From NCBI GenBank assembly GCA_965277895.1, contig CBDIDR010000001.1, positions 1,697,645 through 1,761,644 on the forward strand: a stretch of DNA of 64,000 nt, in the 5' to 3' direction. The DNA comes from GCA-2862585 sp965277895 (GTDB lineage: Bacteria; Bacteroidota; Bacteroidia; Flavobacteriales; UBA7312). Below are positions 27,113-39,400 of this stretch, piece after piece. Position numbers and translations under genes: made by a program. The notes beneath the pieces were generated by a model. It had not been told where the DNA came from. It ran no database searches and was given only the letters and a program-made list of their open reading frames with translations. How positions within the stretch are numbered: position 1 is the stretch's first letter; each line of letters starts with the position of its first letter.

Positions 27113-27826
27113 ATGAAATCATTGCTTTTACAAATCAATACTATCGGCGATACACTTTCGCAAACATCTGTTGATGGGGAAATTGTGGAAGAAAAAACAC
27201 TTTCAATCCTTGAATTAATTACAAGTGGTGGTACTGGTGGGAATCTGATTATGATTACACTTGGTGTTTTATCGATTATATCCGTTTACCTTTTTATTGA
27301 ACGATACACTACTTTAAAAAAGGCAAGTAGAAAGGATGCTAGTTTTCTGAATAGTATTAAAAACTACATTCAAGATAATGATGTAAAAGCAGCGAAGACT
27401 CTTTGTAAAAACACAGACACTTCAATTTCTAGAATGTTAGAAAAAGGCATTGACCGAATTGACAAGCCTATGACCGATATTTCAGCTGCCATAGAAAATC
27501 AAGGTAAACTCGAAGTCTATGTACTTGAAAATAATTTAGCCAATCTAGCCACTATTGCTGGTGCTGCACCAATGATTGGCTTCTTAGGAACAGTAATCGG
27601 AATGATTGTTGCCTTTCATGAAATGGCAAGTGCAGGTGGTAATATAGACATCGAAATGCTTTCCAAAGGTATTTATACAGCTATGGTAACTACTGTGGCA
27701 GGTTTAGTTGTGGGTATTATCGCATACATTGCCTACAATGTATTGGTTACAAAGGTTGAAAAAGTTGTTTTTCTACTAGAAACAACCACGACTGATTTCA
27801 TGGACTTATTGCACAATAACAAATGA
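27113..27826 (+). CDS. exbB: ExbB / MotA-TolQ-ExbB proton channel protein
   Basis: Inner-membrane proton-channel subunit that, with ExbD, powers TonB. The 237-residue product has an N-terminal helix (about 43-64, LIMITLGVLSIISVYLFIE) and two C-terminal helices. The conserved block between them is LANLATIAGAAPMIGFLGTVIGMIVAFHEMA and then ISKGIYTAMVTTVAGLVVGI-type sequence with the Thr residues that line the channel. The stop overlaps the start of exbD by four bases (ATGA). The order exbB-exbD-tonB-folC is tight throughout. Confidence 0.93.
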   Translation: MKSLLLQINTIGDTLSQTSVDGEIVEEKTLSILELITSGGTGGNLIMITLGVLSIISVYLFIERYTTLKKASRKDASFLNSIKNYIQDNDVKAAKTLCKNTDTSISRMLEKGIDRIDKPMTDISAAIENQGKLEVYVLENNLANLATIAGAAPMIGFLGTVIGMIVAFHEMASAGGNIDIEMLSKGIYTAMVTTVAGLVVGIIAYIAYNVLVTKVEKVVFLLETTTTDFMDLLHNNK

Positions 27827-28215
27827 GTTTAAGAAGTAAAAATAAGGTAAGTGCTAACTTCAGTATGTCATCCATGACTGACATAGTATTCCTATTACTT
27901 ATCTTTTTTATGCTTACCTCAACATTAGTAAGTCCAAATGCTTTAAAATTACTTTTACCCAACAGTAAAGCTAGAACTCTCGAAAAACAAACGGTTTCTG
28001 TATCTATAACACCAGAAATAGAATATTACATCGAAGACCAAAAGATTCCCTTCGAAGATTTAGAAAATCAACTCATTCAACTACTTTCTAATGAAGTTGA
28101 GCCTGCAATAGTTCTTCATGCCGATAAAACGGTAGACATAGAATTTGCCGTAAAAGTAATGGATATAGCATACAGAAATAAGTACAAAGTAGTACTAGCT
28201 ACAAACCCCAAATAA
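27823..28215 (+). CDS. exbD: ExbD / TolR biopolymer transport protein
   Basis: Small partner of ExbB with one membrane helix (about 18-38, MTDIVFLLLIFFMLTSTLV). The helix begins with the essential Asp (S-M-T-D-I-V-F-L-L-L-I-F-F-M), which carries protons. The periplasmic part (LPNSKARTLEKQ.. to VLATNPK) has the usual ~90-residue ExbD/TolR fold, including VLHADKTVDIEFAVKVMD. At 130 residues it is typical. It overlaps exbB by four bases and precedes the TonB gene by 6. Confidence 0.93.
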   Translation: MSLRSKNKVSANFSMSSMTDIVFLLLIFFMLTSTLVSPNALKLLLPNSKARTLEKQTVSVSITPEIEYYIEDQKIPFEDLENQLIQLLSNEVEPAIVLHADKTVDIEFAVKVMDIAYRNKYKVVLATNPK

Positions 28216-28221
28216 ATGTAA

Positions 28222-28989
28222 ATGTCTGGTGCAAAAAGCAATAAAAGAAAGGCAATAATTGGAACAGTAATGTTTCATTTATTTCTTTTGATTTGCTTTG
28301 TTTTTCTTGGATTAACCTACCGTATCCCACCACCACCAGAAGAAGGAATTACAATTAATTTTGGTTACGACGATTTTGGAAGTGGAGCTGAACAGCCAGA
28401 ACAAATTATAGAAGAAGAGGAAATTACACCGCAAGAGGTGGTAGAAAACAATCCTGTAGTTGATGAAATAAGCACCCAAGAAGTTGAAGAAACCCCTGTC
28501 GTAAAAGAGAAAATCAAGGAAAAGAAAAAACCAGAAAAGGTAGAAGAAGTTGAAGAAAAAAAACCTGAACCAGTAGTAAACACTAAAGCCCTCTACCCTG
28601 GTAAAAAGCAAAACAACAGTACAAGCCAAGGTATTAGTGAAGGAAGTGGCGACCAAGGAAGTGAAGAAGGCGACCCAAAATCTAACGCCTATGTTGGTGG
28701 TGGGATTGGTACTAATGGTGTTGCCTACAAACTTGGTGGAAGAACCATAGAAAAAATCATTAAACCCAATAATGATTCTCAACAACAAGGGAAAGTCGTT
28801 GTAACCATTCGAGTTAATAGAAACGGAAAAGTTATCAATGCCACACCAGGTGCTAAAGGCTCTACAACTACTAATTCCTATCTGTATAGCAAAGCTAAAG
28901 AAGCGGCCCTAAAAACTACTTTTGAAGCTAACAGCTCTGCCCCTGAAATTCAAATAGGTACTATCATTTACAACTTTAAGTTGAACTAA
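28222..28989 (+). CDS. TonB-like energy transducer
   Basis: Periplasm-spanning protein that passes energy from ExbBD to outer-membrane transporters. The 255-residue product has an N-terminal membrane helix (about 13-32, TVMFHLFLLICFVFLGLTY) after a basic start, then RIPPPPEEG. A Glu/Pro/Lys-rich spacer (about 55-125, including KIKEKKKPEKVEEVEEKKPEP) is followed by a C-terminal TonB/TolA-like domain (GKVVVTIRVNRNGKVINATPGAKG .. IGTIIYNFKLN). Its stop overlaps the folC ATG (TAATG). The spacer gives a long Phe-rich antisense frame that is not a gene. Confidence 0.88.
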   Translation: MSGAKSNKRKAIIGTVMFHLFLLICFVFLGLTYRIPPPPEEGITINFGYDDFGSGAEQPEQIIEEEEITPQEVVENNPVVDEISTQEVEETPVVKEKIKEKKKPEKVEEVEEKKPEPVVNTKALYPGKKQNNSTSQGISEGSGDQGSEEGDPKSNAYVGGGIGTNGVAYKLGGRTIEKIIKPNNDSQQQGKVVVTIRVNRNGKVINATPGAKGSTTTNSYLYSKAKEAALKTTFEANSSAPEIQIGTIIYNFKLN

Positions 28990-30197
28990 TGACTTATCAA
29001 GAATGTATCGATTGGCTATTTCAACAATTGCCAATGTATCAACGCACAGGAAGTGTAGCTTATAAAGCTGATATTGGTAATATTGTGTTGGCATGTCAAA
29101 AGCTAGAAAACCCCCAAAACACATTTAAATCTGTACACATAGCTGGTACAAATGGAAAAGGCTCAACCAGTCATATGATAGCCTCAGTTTTTCAAGAAGC
29201 AGGCTATAAAACTGGATTATATACTTCCCCACACCTCAAAGACTTTAGGGAGCGTATTAGAATAAATGGCAATATGATAAGTCAAGTTGAAGTCATTGAA
29301 TTCGTAAAATCCAACAAAGAGTGGTTTACTGAAATAGGCATGTCATTTTTTGAAATGACAGTGGCTATGGCATTTCATAATTTCTCTAAGCAAGAAGTAG
29401 ATATCGCAATTATAGAAACTGGTTTAGGAGGGCGATTAGACAGTACCAACATCATCACACCTGACTTATCAATAATTACAAATATTGGTCTTGACCACAC
29501 TAATTTACTTGGTGATACTATTGAAAAAATAGCTGTTGAAAAAGCTGGAATAATTAAAGAAAATACTCCGGTAGTCATTGGAAAAAATCAAGAAAATACT
29601 CTACCTATTTTCAAAAAAATAGCTGAAGAAAAAAATGCACCTTTAATCATTTCTAAAGCCAGCACGCTAAAAACCGATTTACTAGGAAAATATCAGGCAG
29701 AAAATGTGTCGACCACACACACAAGTATAAATACACTCATAAAAAAAGGCTGGAACATCTCAGATGAAAATCTAAAAAAAGGGCTTTTGAATGTTCAGAA
29801 AAATACATCCTTAAAAGGCAGATGGACTATACTCAATAATTCACCCCTCACTGTTTGTGATACTGGACATAATGTAGATAGTATAAAATGGATAAGCCAA
29901 CAAATTAAAGAAACCCCACACAAACAACTACACTTTGTTTTGGGTATGGTCAGCGATAAATCCATTGATAACATCTTATCCCTTTTACCAAAAAATGCCA
30001 TATATTATTTTTGCAAGGCAAATATTCCAAGAGCATTGGACGAAAGTAAACTAGAAAAAATAGCCTCCAAATATTCTCTTAAAGGAACACCTTTTTCATC
30101 TGTAAAAAAGGCCTTTTCTTCAGCTAAATTGAAAGCGAATAAAAGCGATTTAATTTTCATTGGAGGCAGCACATTTACAGTAGCAGAAATTTTATAA
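28989..30197 (+). CDS. folC: Folylpolyglutamate synthase / dihydrofolate synthase FolC
   Basis: Mur-ligase-family enzyme that adds glutamate to dihydropteroate and to folates. The 402-residue product starts with MTYQECIDWLFQQLPMYQRTG, and has the P-loop AGTNGKGSTSHMIAS, YTSPHLKDFRERIRINGNMI, the ETGLGGRLDSTN block, the ITNIGLDHTNLLG motif with the metal His, and AVEKAGIIK. The C-terminal domain has the D-T-G-H-N-V-D motif. It overlaps the tonB stop by one base and closes the exbBD-tonB cluster. Confidence 0.95.
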   Translation: MTYQECIDWLFQQLPMYQRTGSVAYKADIGNIVLACQKLENPQNTFKSVHIAGTNGKGSTSHMIASVFQEAGYKTGLYTSPHLKDFRERIRINGNMISQVEVIEFVKSNKEWFTEIGMSFFEMTVAMAFHNFSKQEVDIAIIETGLGGRLDSTNIITPDLSIITNIGLDHTNLLGDTIEKIAVEKAGIIKENTPVVIGKNQENTLPIFKKIAEEKNAPLIISKASTLKTDLLGKYQAENVSTTHTSINTLIKKGWNISDENLKKGLLNVQKNTSLKGRWTILNNSPLTVCDTGHNVDSIKWISQQIKETPHKQLHFVLGMVSDKSIDNILSLLPKNAIYYFCKANIPRALDESKLEKIASKYSLKGTPFSSVKKAFSSAKLKANKSDLIFIGGSTFTVAEIL

Positions 30198-30217
30198 CAT
30201 ACTTTTGAAATGAAAAT

Positions 30218-30247
30218 TTGTGATTGATATAAAATCACTTATATTTG
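30218..30247 (+). promoter_or_regulatory. tRNA-Val promoter
   Basis: TTG (30218-30220), a 19-base spacer, and TATATTTG (30240-30247). This matches the Bacteroidota TTG-N19-TAnnTTTG promoter exactly and is the best promoter in the window. Transcription would start a few bases before the tRNA. Confidence 0.75.
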
Positions 30248-30258
30248 CCAACCATTTT

Positions 30259-30333
30259 GGGCGATTAACTCAGTTGGTTCAGAGTGCCTCCCTTACAAGG
30301 AGGAAGTCGGGGGTTCGAGTCCCTCATTGCCCA
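30259..30333 (+). tRNA. tRNA-Val (TAC)
   Basis: A complete 75-base cloverleaf. The acceptor GGGCGAT pairs with ATTGCCC (one G-T). The anticodon loop CTTACAA gives TAC at 30294-30296, flanked by the CCTCC/GGAGG stem. The T-arm is GGGGGTTCGAGTCCCTC-like. CCA is not encoded. Confidence 0.95.
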
Positions 30334-30336
30334 CTC

Positions 30337-30377
30337 AAAAAAAACCCTCATTCTCTAGTAGATTGAGGGTTTTTTTA
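30337..30377 (+). terminator. Rho-independent terminator after tRNA-Val
   Basis: AAAAAACCCTCA pairs with TGAGGGTTTTTT around a 13-base loop and ends in a T-run. It lies 4 bases after the tRNA. Confidence 0.85.
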
Positions 30378-30455
30378 CTTCCAAATCCCCCCTAAACAAT
30401 CATATATTTATTTTTTATTAGATTTATAATCTTTTAACCTTAACAATATTCTATC

Positions 30456-33400
30456 ATGCGTCTTTTATTTACGATAGTAATATCTATACTAACCGTTAGT
30501 AGTTATGCTCAAGATATTCCTGGCTGTACAGACCCCTCAGCTTGTAACTATATTAATAGCGATTCAATAGTTGGATTTAACGAGAATTATTCTCCATCAG
30601 AATGGACTCAGTTTTCTGGAAATGGAAATGGTACTATTTCATTTTCTGAAGACGGAAACAGTCTTGTAATAAACGGAAGTGATGGTGACTTTTCCAATTG
30701 GGGAGGCTCAATTACTGGCGAAGAACTTTCTTCTCCCACAGAAGTCTATATGTATGTAGACCAAGATGTAGAAGTTTCCTTTGATTGGTCAGCCCAACAT
30801 AATGACACTTGGCAATACGAACAAATGTACTTCATCAACGGAACAGCAACCTCACTAATCAACCCAGTGGGAGAAAATCCGCAATCCGGAACAATTACAT
30901 TTAACGCTTCAGCTGGAGACCTAATAGGTTTTATAGAAGATGCTACAAATGGATGTTGTGGAGAAGGTTGGCTAACGATAAGCAACTTTATAGTAACTTC
31001 AGTTGGAGAGCCAGCAAATGTTGACGACGGCTCATGCGAGTATACTTCTTGTGCCGACGATTGTGGTGTGCCTAATGGGGATAACTCTACATGCTCAGGA
31101 TGTTCAGACCCAAATGCATACAATTATGATCCAACCTATTTGTTTGATAACGACTCTTGTACCGTTCTGGATTGCTATACTGGTATTCTCGAAGTTGAGT
31201 TTGAAAAACTCGGCGGTACCGATTGGAACTTGCCAGAAAATCAAGATTTCATCACTCCTACTTGTATAATTACAAGACAGAATAACAATGCACTTTATAA
31301 TAGTGTTTATCAAAACGACTTTAATGACAACCAATCGGGTTCAAATACGATGTGGAAGAACGGTAGCTACGATGAAGGTGGCAGCTGGTATAACAATATA
31401 AAAGACGCACATGGCGGAAATATGCAAAGCATTGAAGGAGATGTAATGACCCTTCATATCTTAGACTCAGATTTATACTTTGAATTAGATTTTAGCTCTT
31501 GGGATCAAAATGGAAATTGGCAGCAATTTGCAGGTGGGTTTGCTTATACTAGAACATTTATCGGAGGTGGAGAAGACGCTAACTGTAATGAGGTTGAGAT
31601 GGTCTATGGCTGTTCCGATGAAATAGCTTGTAATTATGACACTTTAGCGACATACAATGATGGAAGCTGCGAATACATAAGTTGCGCAGATCTATGTGGA
31701 GTACCCAACGGCGATAACTCAAGCTGTACTGGATGTACTGACCCAATTGCATTTAACTACGACCCAAATGCTATCATAAGTGACTCATGTACTGCGAACA
31801 CCTGCTTTGAAGGACAATCTTATGTTGAATTTGAAAAAGAAAATTATGCTGATTGGAATTTAGCAGAAAATCAAGATTTTATAACTTCTACCTGTATTAT
31901 CACAAGACAAAATCAAAACGCATTATACAATAGTGTGTATCAAAATGATTTCTGGGATAACCAATCAGGATCAAACACAATGTGGAAGAATGGCGGTTAT
32001 AACGAAGGTGGTAGTTGGTACAATAACATTAGAGATGCTCACGGAAATAATATGCAGAGTATTGAAGGTGATGTAATGACACTTCACATCTTAGATTCTG
32101 ATTTATATTTTGAACTTTACTTCACTTCATGGTCACAATACCAACAAGGCGGATTTGCCTATACCAGAACATTTATAACTGCTGGAGAAAATGAAGATTG
32201 TTTTGAAGTAGAACTTGTTGGTGGATGTACTGACGATTACGCTTGTAACTACGATTCTTTGGCAAATGTTAATGATGGTACATGTGATTATATCTCATGT
32301 GCAGATATCTGTGGCGTACCAAATGGCGATAACTCAAGCTGTACTGGATGTACAAACCCAAGTGCCGCCAACTATGATGCCGAAAATATAATTGACGATG
32401 GCTCTTGTACTTCCCTAGATTGTGGTTTTGAATTACTATATAATGGCCCAACAGTAGTGAACTTCGAAAAAGCAGACAATGCCTATTGGAATCTAGCAGA
32501 AAACAGGGACTTCATCACCCCTACTTGTGAAATTACTAGACAAAATCAAAACGCATTATACAACAGTGTATATCAAAATGATTTCTGGGATAACCAATCA
32601 GGATCAAATACAATGTGGAAAAATGGCGCTTACAATGAAGGTGGTGATTGGTACAATAACATTAGAGATGCGCACGGATATAATATGCAAAACATTGTGG
32701 GTGATGTAATGACCCTTCACATTTTAGATTCTGACTTATATTTTGAGCTATACTTCACTTCATGGTCACAAAATCAGCAAGGAGGTTTTGCCTACACCAG
32801 AACATTTATAGCACAAGGCGATAGTCTTATTGAAGGTTGTATTGAAGTAGAATTGGTAAGTGGATGTACAGACCAAATAGCATGTAATTATGATTCAACA
32901 GCTACTGTTGAAAGTGGCTTATGTGAATTCACCAGCTGTGCCGATGAATGTGGGGTGCCTAATGGCGATAACTCTACATGTACGGACTGCTCTGGAGTAG
33001 TAAACGGAGACGATACAAGTTGCAATGACGAATGTGGCGTTCCAAACGGTGACAACTCAACATGTCTTGGGTGTACCGACCCCAATGCATTCAACTACGA
33101 CCCAACAGCCATAATTGATAACGACTCATGTACTACTTTAGATTGTTTTGATGGGGAACTTGAAGTTGACTTCGAAAAAGAAAACGGTGCCGATTGGAAT
33201 CTAGCAGAAAATCAAGACTTTATAACCCCTACTTGTATTATAACTAGACAAAATAACAGGGCCTTATACAATTACGTTTATCAAAATGATTTTTACGATA
33301 ACCAATCTGGATCAAACACCTTATGGAAAAATGGCGCCTACAGTGAAAGCGGGAGTTGGTATAATAATATAAGAGATGCGCATGGGTATAATATGCAAAA

Positions 33401-36400
33401 TATTGTAGGAGACATAATGACCCTCCACGTACTGGATGCTGATTTATATTATGAACTTTACTTTACTTCATGGTCACAAAGCCAACAAGGAGGATTTGCC
33501 TACACCAGAACATTTGTTGCCGCTGGAGAAAACGCAGATTGTGAAGAAATAGAATTAATCAATGGCTGTACAGATGAACTTGCATGTAATTATGATTCAT
33601 TAGCCACCTTTAATGATGGTACTTGTGATTTCATTTCATGTTTAGATGAGTGCGGCGTACTATTTGGTGACAACTCAAGCTGTATAGGATGTACAGATCC
33701 AAATGCTGCAAATTATGACCCAGCGAATATTGTTGACGATGGCTCATGTACTTCATTAGATTGTGGTTTAGAATTATTATACAACGGTCCAACTGTAGTA
33801 TATTTTGAAAAAGAAGATAATGCCTATTGGAATATAGCTGAAAACAGAGATATCATTACCCCAACATGCGAAATCACTAGACAAAGTAATCATGCACTTT
33901 ATAACCATGTCTATCAAGGTGACTTCTGGGATAATCAAGGAGGCTCAAACACCTTATGGAAAAATGGAACCTACAATGAAGGTGGTGATTGGTATAATAA
34001 CATAAGAGATGCACATGGGTATAATATGCAAAATATTGTGGGAGACATAATGACCCTTCATATTTTAGACTCCGATTTATACTTTGAACTAGAATTTACC
34101 TCTTGGACTTCAAATGGAGCCCCTTGGAATAATAACTCTGACGAAAGTGGTGGCTTTGCTTACATCAGAACATTTATTGCTCAGGGAGATAGTCTGGTTG
34201 AAGGCTGTGTAGAAGTAGAATTAGTCTACGGCTGTACAGATGAACTCGCATGTAATTACGACTCAACAGCAACTGTTGAAAGTGGATTCTGTGAATACAT
34301 TAGTTGTGCTGACGAATGCGGCGTACCAAATGGCGACAACTCTACATGTACGGACTGCTCTGGAGTAGTAAACGGAGATGATACAAGTTGCTATGACGAA
34401 TGTGGCGTACCAAACGGTGATAATTCAACATGTTCAGGCTGTACAGATTCAAATGCCTTTAACTATGACCCTAATGCACTTATTGACGATAGTACATGTA
34501 CTGTCCTCGACTGCTTTAATGGACAAATAGAAATTGACTTTGAAAAATTTGACGGTACCGATTGGAATCTAGCAGAAAATCAAGATTTTATCACTCCTAC
34601 TTGTATCATTACAAGACAAGACAATCAGGCACTATACAATAGTGTTTATCAAAACGATTTTTACGACAACCAATCTGAATCTAACACCATGTGGAAAATG
34701 GGAAGTTATGAAATGGCTGGAACGTGGTACAACAATATAAGAGATGCACATGGGTATAATATGCAAAATATTGTAGGAGACATAATGACCCTTCATATTT
34801 TAGACTCCGACTTATACTTTGAACTAGAATTTACCTCATGGACATCCAACGGAGCTCCATGGTTTGGCTCGATCTCATCAGGTGGTTTTGCATACACTAG
34901 AACCTTTATTGGCGGAGGTGAAAACGCAGACTGTGAAGAGGTAAATATGATTTATGGCTGTACCGATGCAATAGCATGTAACTTTGACTCATTAGCCACT
35001 TATAATGATGGTTCATGTGACTATTTATCATGTGCAGATGACTGCGGTATACCAAATGGAGATAATTCTTCATGCTCTGGGTGTATGGATCCTTCTGCTA
35101 TGAACTATGATCCTACAGCTACTATTTCTGACAATTCATGCTCAGTTTTAGATTGTGATTTTGAACTCAATTATGGCTCTAACCTCATAATAGATTTTGA
35201 AAAAGAAAATGGTGCCGATTGGAATCTTTCAGAAAATCAAGATTCAATAACACCTTCGTGTATAATAACTAGACAAAATAATAGAGCACTATATAATTAT
35301 GTTTATCAAAATGATTTTTGGGATAATCAATCCGGCTCAAATACTGAATGGAAGAATGGCGCCTATAATGAAGGTGGAAGTTGGTATAATAATATAAGAG
35401 ATGCTCATGGTGGACAAATGCAAAACGTTGTAGGTAACACAATGACTCTGCATATCCTAGATTCTGACCTATATTTTGAACTATACTTTACATCATGGTC
35501 ACAAAACCAACAAGGAGGCTTTGCCTACACCAGAACACTAATTGCTCAAGGTGATAGTCTTGTAGAAAATTGTGATGAAATTATAATTGATGGCATGTAT
35601 GGCTGTATAGACGAATTTGCATGTAATTACGACTCAATTGCAAGCCTAAATGACGGTTCGTGCGAATACATTTCTTGTGCGGATGATTGTGGCGTGCCAA
35701 ATGGAGATAATTCTTCATGTACAGGCTGTATGGATCCAATAGCCATTAACTACAGCTCTATCAATATTTTTGATGATAGTTCTTGTACAATACTCGATTG
35801 TGATTTTGAACTGACTTATTTCGGAAGTCCATTAGTCGTTGATTTTGAAAAAGCAAGTAATGCAGATTGGAACCTTTCAGAAAACCAAGATTCTATAACA
35901 CCTACTTGTATAATTACTAGGCAAAATATGCAGCCATTATACAATACTGTTTATCAAAACAACTATTGGGATAATCAACAAAATGGAAATATTCAATGGA
36001 AAATGGGGTCCTATGAAGAGGACAACAATTGGTACTTTAATTTAAGAGATGCGAGTAATAATAATATGCAGAATATAGTTGGTGAAACAGTTACACTACA
36101 TATACTTGACTCTGATTTATACTTTGAACTTTACTTTACAGCTTGGTCACAAGGTTGGAGTGGTGGCGGTGGTTTTGCCTACACTAGAACTTTTGTTGCT
36201 CAAGGGGATAATCTAACAGAAGATTGTGAGGAGGTATTGCTCGTTTATGGATGTACTGATGAAGTAGCGTGTAACTATAACAGCTTATCAACTTTTAATG
36301 ATGGAAGCTGCGAATACATTTCTTGTGCAGATGAATGTGGCGTACCAAATGGAGACAACTCTACTTGTACAGACTGTTCAGGAGTTGTAAACGGTGATGA

Positions 36401-39400
36401 TGATAGTTGCTTTGATGATTGCGGCGTACTTTACGGAGATAATACTAGCTGTATAGGATGTACAGACTCAAACGCTTATAACTATGACCCTACTGCTATA
36501 ATTAGTAATGATTCATGTACAGTTCTTGAATGTTACCAAGGAGGTCTGATAGTTAATTTTGAAAAAGAAGATAATTCAAATTACAACTTAGCAGAAAATC
36601 AAGATTTCATTACCCCTACTTGTATAATAACAAGACAAAATCAAAGTGCATTATATAATACCGTTTATCAAGATAATTTTTGGGACAATCAAATTGGGTC
36701 AAATACTGAATGGAAAATGGGTGGATTTGATGAAGAAAATAGCTGGTACAACAACATCAGAGACGCAAGTAATAACAATATGCAAAATATTGTGGGTGAG
36801 ACCGTCACCTTACACATTCTAGACTCAGACTTATACTTTGAATTATACTTTACAGCTTGGACACAAGGTATAAATGGGGGCGGTGGTGGCTTTGCCTATA
36901 CTAGAACATTAGTATATTCTGGAACAAATATAGACGAAGATGCTAACTGTAATGAAGTGGCATTAATTTATGGCTGTTCTGATCCTAATTCATGCAACTT
37001 TGATTCTATAGCTACTTTCAATGATGGCTCTTGCGACTATTCATGTTACGATGCTTGTGGCGTAATATACGGCGACAATTCATCCTGTTCAGGATGTATG
37101 GACCCAAGTGCAAGTAATTACGATCCAAATGCTATAGTAAGTGATGACTCTTGTGCAGATTTAGATTGTGAAATAGATATTAATTATGATGGTTTAATTA
37201 CAACATCTTTTGAAAAAGAAGATGGAGCAGATTGGACGTTAGCAGAAAATCAAGACTCCATCACTCCTAATTGTATATTAACACGACAAAACCAAGAAGC
37301 AATATATAATATTGTTTATCAGGACAACTTTTACGATAACCAATCAGGTTCTAATACCTACTGGAAGAATGGTCCGCTAAGTTCAGGAGGAGGATGGTAT
37401 AATAACATCAGAGATGCCCATGATGGACAAATGCAAACTATTGTAGGTGACGTAATGACACTACATATTTTAGATGCCGATTTATACTTTGAATTAACAT
37501 TTACATCTTGGTCACAAAATCAACAAGGTGGTTTCGCTTATACAAGAACATTAGTAGCTAGTGGCTCCTATTTCCTTGAAGACTGTGAAGAAGTAATAAT
37601 AGATGGTATTTATGGATGTACAGATGAAATTGCATGTAACTTCGATGCTATAGCAACTTTAGAAGATGGAACATGTGAGTACGAATCCTGTGCGGATGAT
37701 TGCGGCGAACCAAACGGAAACAACGAAAGCTGTTCAGGCTGTATGGATCCATTTGCATATAACTATGACCCAACAGCTATTTTCGATGACGGTTCATGCT
37801 CTACTATTGAATGTGATTTCGATTTAAACTATCAAGGATTAATAGTAGTCCAATTTGAAAAAGAAGATGGTGCAGACTGGAATCTTTCAGCAAACAGAGA
37901 TTCAATAACTCCAACTTGTATTATTACTAGACAAGATAATCAAGCTCTTTATAATGCTGTATACCAAGATGATTTCTGGGACAATCAAGCCAACTCTAAC
38001 ATGTACTGGAAAAATGGTTCATTTGATGAAAATAGTGCATGGTACAATAATATTAGAGATGCTCACAATGGTAATATGCAAACTATAGTTGGTGATATTA
38101 TGACACTACATATTTTGGATGACGACTTATACTTTGAATTTGAATTTACTTCTTGGACATCAGGTGGTTCTCCATGGAATTCTAGTTCAGAATTATCAGG
38201 TGGCTTTGCATACACTAGAACTCTTATTGCACAAGGCTCTGATTTAATAGAAGACTGTGATGAGGTAGTGAATGAAATAGAAGGATGTACAGATATTCTA
38301 GCATGTAATTATAATGAGATTGCAACATTTGACAACTCTAGTTGTATCTATGCTGTTGGATGCGAAGAATGTTCAGGGGAAACCGACGGAACAGGAACTA
38401 TTGTTGACCTAGACAGCGATGACGATGGCGTTTGTGATGCCGATGAAATTGTAGGCTGTACAGATGTTCTTGCATGTAACTACAATGAGTTTGCAACAGA
38501 TAGCGATACCACTTGTGTATATGCTGTTGGATGCGAAGAATGTTCAGGGGAAACCGATGGAACAGGAACTATTGTTGACCTAGACAGCGATGACGATGGC
38601 GTTTGTGATGCCGATGAAATTGTAGGCTGTACAGATGTCCTTGCATGTAACTATAATGAAATTGCAACGGATGATGATTCATCATGTATATACACTGTAG
38701 GCTGCGAAGAATGTTCAGGAGAAACTAACGGAACAGGAACTATTGTTGACCTAGACAGCGATGACGATGGCGTTTGTGATGCCGATGAAATTGTAGGCTG
38801 TACAGATGTTCTTGCATGTAACTACAATGAGTTTGCAACAGATAGCGATACCACTTGTGTATATGCTGTTGGATGCGAAGAATGTTCAGGAGAAACCGAT
38901 GGAACAGGAACTATTGTTGACCTAGACAGCGATGACGATGGCGTTTGTGATGCCGATGAAATTGTAGGCTGTACAGATGTTCTTGCATGTAACTACAATG
39001 AGTTTGCAACAGATAGCGATACCACTTGTGTATATGCTGTTGGATGCGAAGAATGTTCAGGAGAAACTAACGGAACAGGAACTATTGTTGACCTAGACAG
39101 CGATGACGATGGCGTTTGTGATGCCGATGAAATTGTAGGCTGTACAGATGTTCTTTCTTGTAACTACAATGAGTTTGCAACAGATAGCGATACCACTTGT
39201 GTATATGCTGTTGGATGCGAAGAATGTTCAGGAGAAACCGATGGAACAGGAACTATTGTTGACCTAGACAGCGATGATGATGGTGTTTGTGATGCCGATG
39301 AAATATTAGGCTGTACAGATGTTCTTGCATGTAACTACAATGAGTTTGCAACAGATAGCGATACCACTTGTGTATATGCTGTTGGATGCGAAGAATGTTC

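Noticed and set aside
28312..28788. 158-codon minus-strand Phe-rich frame
   Set aside because: It is the antisense of the Glu/Lys-rich spacer of the TonB protein; GAA and AAA codons give TTC and TTT on the other strand.
30746..31123. 125-codon minus-strand frame within the giant gene, and several similar ones to 33.1 kb
   Set aside because: These arise because the repeat codons avoid stops on the complement; they recur with the repeats and have no start signals or family.
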